Source: CAWJEL01 sp964647255 (GTDB taxonomy: Bacteria > Chloroflexota > Anaerolineae > CG2-30-64-16). Taken from it: a stretch of DNA of 23,334 nt. Of the stretch, positions 21,573-23,334 are shown piece after piece. The stretch spans positions 1-23,334 of the forward strand of contig CAZYGI010000059.1 in assembly GCA_964647255.1 (NCBI GenBank), in the 5' to 3' direction. The notes under the pieces are model-generated. The model had not been told where the DNA came from. It was given only the letters and a program-made list of their open reading frames with translations, and did not search any database. Made by a program: the position numbers and the translations under genes. The stretch's first letter is position 1. Each line of letters starts with the position of its first letter.

Positions 21573-21601
21573 ATGATAACACAGATGTAAATCTTCCCCA
21601 A
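21573..21601 (-). promoter_or_regulatory. Promoter candidate for M28 gene
   Basis: On the minus strand TTGGGG (21601-21596) and TATCAT (21578-21573) are 17 bases apart. The predicted start, about 21566, is at the ATG of 21565, as for a leaderless mRNA. This fits the missing ribosome-binding site. The evidence is sequence match only. Confidence 0.3.
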
Positions 21602-21608
21602 CCTCGTT

Positions 21609-21669
21609 TGCTATTCTGGATCTAAAGACGCCGCCCAACCTGGGCGGCGTCTTTAGATCCAGAATAGCA
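21609..21669. repeat. Perfect 29-bp inverted repeat with 3-base loop
   Basis: The left arm (21609-21637, TGCTATTCTGGATCTAAAG...) and right arm (21641-21669) are exact reverse complements around ACC. The inner part, AAAGACGCCGCCCA / TGGGCGGCGTCTTT, has the form of a bidirectional intrinsic terminator after the XylA-like stop at 21696. The outer GCTATTCTGGATCT half makes the perfect stem unusually long. Confidence 0.85.
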
Positions 21670-21695
21670 CAACCTTATTGGCGAACTGTGACGTT

Positions 21696-22730
21696 TCACC
21701 TGCCCATGATGTGGCTGAGGATCAGCCAATCCAGCTCCTCGTAGTCGCGGGCCGCGATGAGCTGTTGAACGGCGGCGCGATCCAGCGACCGGCTCAGCTC
21801 CACCAGGCGCAGGAACATCTGCAGCGAGTTCGCCAGATGCTTGGTCGCCAACTCGGCCGGCTGGGTGCGGATCGCCTTGACATCCATGCCGACGATGCCG
21901 ATTTCCCAGAAGCGATTTTCGTCCAGTATGCGCACCTGGTTGAACGCCCGGCGCAGATCCACCGAGGCAAATGAGCGGTCCTGATCGAACTTCAGGCCGT
22001 TCTGGTCGTTGAGGTGCACGCTCCACAGCTTGCCGAACGCCATCGCGAAGCCGATCTCGTCCGCCGGGTCGAGCCCCGCCAGGATCGAGTGCGCCGATTC
22101 CATCAGCACGCCCACGCGCTTCGGATCGTCGGCCTGGAAGCCGAGCGCCAAGGCGTGGCCCATCGTCGGGATGTAGGCCAGATCCATCGGCTCGTTGGGT
22201 TTCGGCTCGATCGCGATGCGGAGTCCCTTGTCGTACGCCAGCAGCGCGTTGACCGCTTCCAGCAGTTGATGGGCCGCGGCGACGATATTCTTCGACTCAC
22301 GCATGTAGCTGCCCTCGCGCGCCAGCCACAGCACCATCAGATCGCACCCCAACTCCTGGGCGATATCGGCGGCTCGTTTGGAACGTTCGATGGCGTAGGC
22401 GCGGGCCTTCGGATCGTTGGCGGTGTACCCACCGTCAACGGTCATCGGGTGCTCCCACAGCCGCGGCGCGACAAACTCGGCGATCAGCCCGTGGTCATCC
22501 AACTGCTGCTTCACGGTGCGTGCTCGCTCCCTGATCTGCGACGGCGCGAGGTCATTCAGCTCGGGCACCGCGTCGTCATCGTGAAACTGCACGGCGTCGA
22601 AGCCCAACTTTTGATAGAGCGGCAGCTTCCGGGCGAAGCTCAGGCCCGGCCGGACCGTGGGCCCGAACGGGTCGCTGCCCTCGTGGACATTCCAGGGGCC
22701 GAAAGAGAAACGGTAGCCGTATTTTTCCAT
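21696..22730 (-). CDS. XylA-like sugar isomerase (TIM barrel)
   Basis: The 344-residue protein follows the class I xylose isomerase pattern: FSFGPWN...GSDPFG (8-22), the catalytic FHDDD (His50, Asp53), IEPKPNEP with Glu175 and Lys177, PTMGHALA, LMESAHS with Glu211 and His214, and HLNDQNGLKFDQD with Asp249 and Asp251, then Asp283. These are the two metal sites and the ring-opening residues. It is about 40 residues shorter than Actinobacterial XylA and clearly diverged, so the natural sugar may not be xylose. The ATG at 22730 has GGAGAGGG upstream. It lies 73 bases after a Gfo/Idh/MocA oxidoreductase on the same strand; oxidoreductase plus TIM-barrel isomerase pairs are common in sugar or inositol catabolism. 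Confidence 0.85.
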   Translation of the reverse strand: MEKYGYRFSFGPWNVHEGSDPFGPTVRPGLSFARKLPLYQKLGFDAVQFHDDDAVPELNDLAPSQIRERARTVKQQLDDHGLIAEFVAPRLWEHPMTVDGGYTANDPKARAYAIERSKRAADIAQELGCDLMVLWLAREGSYMRESKNIVAAAHQLLEAVNALLAYDKGLRIAIEPKPNEPMDLAYIPTMGHALALGFQADDPKRVGVLMESAHSILAGLDPADEIGFAMAFGKLWSVHLNDQNGLKFDQDRSFASVDLRRAFNQVRILDENRFWEIGIVGMDVKAIRTQPAELATKHLANSLQMFLRLVELSRSLDRAAVQQLIAARDYEELDWLILSHIMGR

Positions 22731-22761
22731 GGATCCCTCTCCGTTAACTCCGCTCCGGAGC

Positions 22762-22794
22762 AGACCTTTGAGGTCTCCGCGACCTCAAAGGTCT
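22762..22794. repeat. Paired-palindrome element (GACCTTTGAGGTC type)
   Basis: AGACCTTTGAGGTC (22762-22775) and its exact reverse complement (22781-22794) surround the loop TCCGC. Each arm is itself a hairpin: GACCT-TTG-AGGTC and GACCT-CAA-AGGTC. A ten-base palindrome, GCTCCGGAGC (22752-22761), touches the left side. It fills the 73-base gap between the oxidoreductase and the isomerase genes. No T-run is present. Confidence 0.75.
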
Positions 22795-22803
22795 TGATCC
22801 GTT

Positions 22804-23334
22804 CTAATACTTCAGATCAATCTGCCGGCGCGTGGCGGCCGATTTAAGGATCGCGTCGCCGACCACGGCGTTGCGATACCCGTCCTCGAAGGTCGCGCCG
22901 AAGGGCGCCACGGCTTTGTCGTTCACGATGCAATCCAGCAGATGATGGATCTCGTGGATGAAGGTATGCTCCCATCCGATGATGTGGCCGTGCGGCCACC
23001 AGTTGCTGATCCACGGATGGTAGCCCTCGGTGACATTGATCCGATGGAAGCCCTGGGTCTCTTTCGGCTGGTCGTCAATCCAGAAGACCTCGAGCTCATT
23101 CATGCGCTCCAGATCGAAGCGGATGCTGCCCTTTTCGCCGTTGATCTCCAGGCAGTTGTAGTTCTTGCGGCCGGCCGCGAAACGACTGGCCTCCAGGGTG
23201 CCGATGGCGCCGTCCTCGAACTCCATGAGCGCGGCGAAGGCGTCATCGACCTCCACCTTCACCGGCTTGCCGTCAGCGCCGGGCCGCTCGGGGATGAAGG
23301 TCTTGGTCAGGGCGCTCACGCTCTTCATTTCGCC
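22804..23334 (-). CDS. Gfo/Idh/MocA-family oxidoreductase, C-terminal part
   Basis: The frame is open to the right edge (GEMKSVSALTKTF), so the N-terminal NAD(P)-binding Rossmann domain lies outside and the true start is not seen; 176 residues are visible. They form the C-terminal alpha/beta domain: VDDAFAALMEFEDGAIGTLEASRFAAGRKNYN, cut here to its ends VDDAFAALMEFEDGAIGT and EASRFAAGRKNYN, then INGEKGSIRFDLERMNELEV, HIIGWEHTFIHEIHHLLD and FEDGYRNAVVGDAILKSA. These are typical of sugar or inositol dehydrogenases such as IolG-like proteins. It probably oxidises a sugar ring and forms one transcript with the downstream XylA-like isomerase. The substrate cannot be assigned. Confidence 0.88.
   Translation of the reverse strand, partial: GEMKSVSALTKTFIPERPGADGKPVKVEVDDAFAALMEFEDGAIGTLEASRFAAGRKNYNCLEINGEKGSIRFDLERMNELEVFWIDDQPKETQGFHRINVTEGYHPWISNWWPHGHIIGWEHTFIHEIHHLLDCIVNDKAVAPFGATFEDGYRNAVVGDAILKSAATRRQIDLKY

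Overview
The window is a GC-rich, gene-dense stretch of bacterial chromosome. The proteins suggest a Chloroflexota (Anaerolineae/Caldilineae-like) genome: a Thr-Pro-rich SH3 lipoprotein with a six-cysteine C-terminal domain, a large family 39 glycosyltransferase with a soluble tail, a BTAD/SARP-type regulator and a PHP/TtcA-like/IMPase gene run. This is inferred from protein style; there is no rRNA marker. A run of ten Ns (14483-14492) shows it is a scaffold, probably from a metagenome or draft assembly. I see no tRNA, rRNA, CRISPR, insertion sequence or phage gene.

Layout. 1-2516: a BTAD regulator running off the left edge (-) with a strong promoter, a small DoxX-like membrane protein (+) ending in hairpins, and a family 2 glycosyltransferase (-). 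The glycosyltransferase shares a compact divergent promoter with an IMP dehydrogenase/GMP reductase family gene (+, 2517-3977). 4194-9205: a minus-strand sulfur group, JAMM peptidase, cysK, a large M19-like dipeptidase and cysE. A Rho-independent terminator lies in the cysK leader. 9237-14222: an MBL-fold hydrolase, a GT39 membrane protein and a membrane-anchored glycoside hydrolase (-). 14493-16920: the SH3 lipoprotein and a TPR membrane protein (-). 16988-21565: IMPase, a TtcA-like PP-loop protein, a PHP phosphoesterase and an M28 peptidase, all on the minus strand and tightly packed. 21696-end: a divergent XylA-like isomerase and the C-terminal part of a Gfo/Idh/MocA oxidoreductase, probably one sugar-catabolic unit.

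How genes work together. CysE makes O-acetylserine and CysK turns it into cysteine. The adjacent JAMM peptidase resembles the Mec type that releases cysteine from a sulfur-carrier protein, and the M19-like peptidase could recover amino acids from dipeptides. TtcA-like tRNA thiolation would consume the sulfur.

The most unusual signal is not a gene. Gene junctions are filled with short degenerate arrays of 7-bp or 8-bp words (9201-9242, 8424-8535, 16935-17014, 17825-17859, 19549-19604) that often supply the stop codon of one gene and the start of the next. One such array sits in frame inside the glycosyltransferase (2065-2106). Three other intergenic elements (4012-4054, 15605-15706, 22762-22794) share a different design: a short hairpin word followed by its own inverted copy. 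A further dispersed repeat has terminal CAYCCT/AGGRTG; one copy encodes residues of the TtcA-like protein and two flank the scaffold gap.
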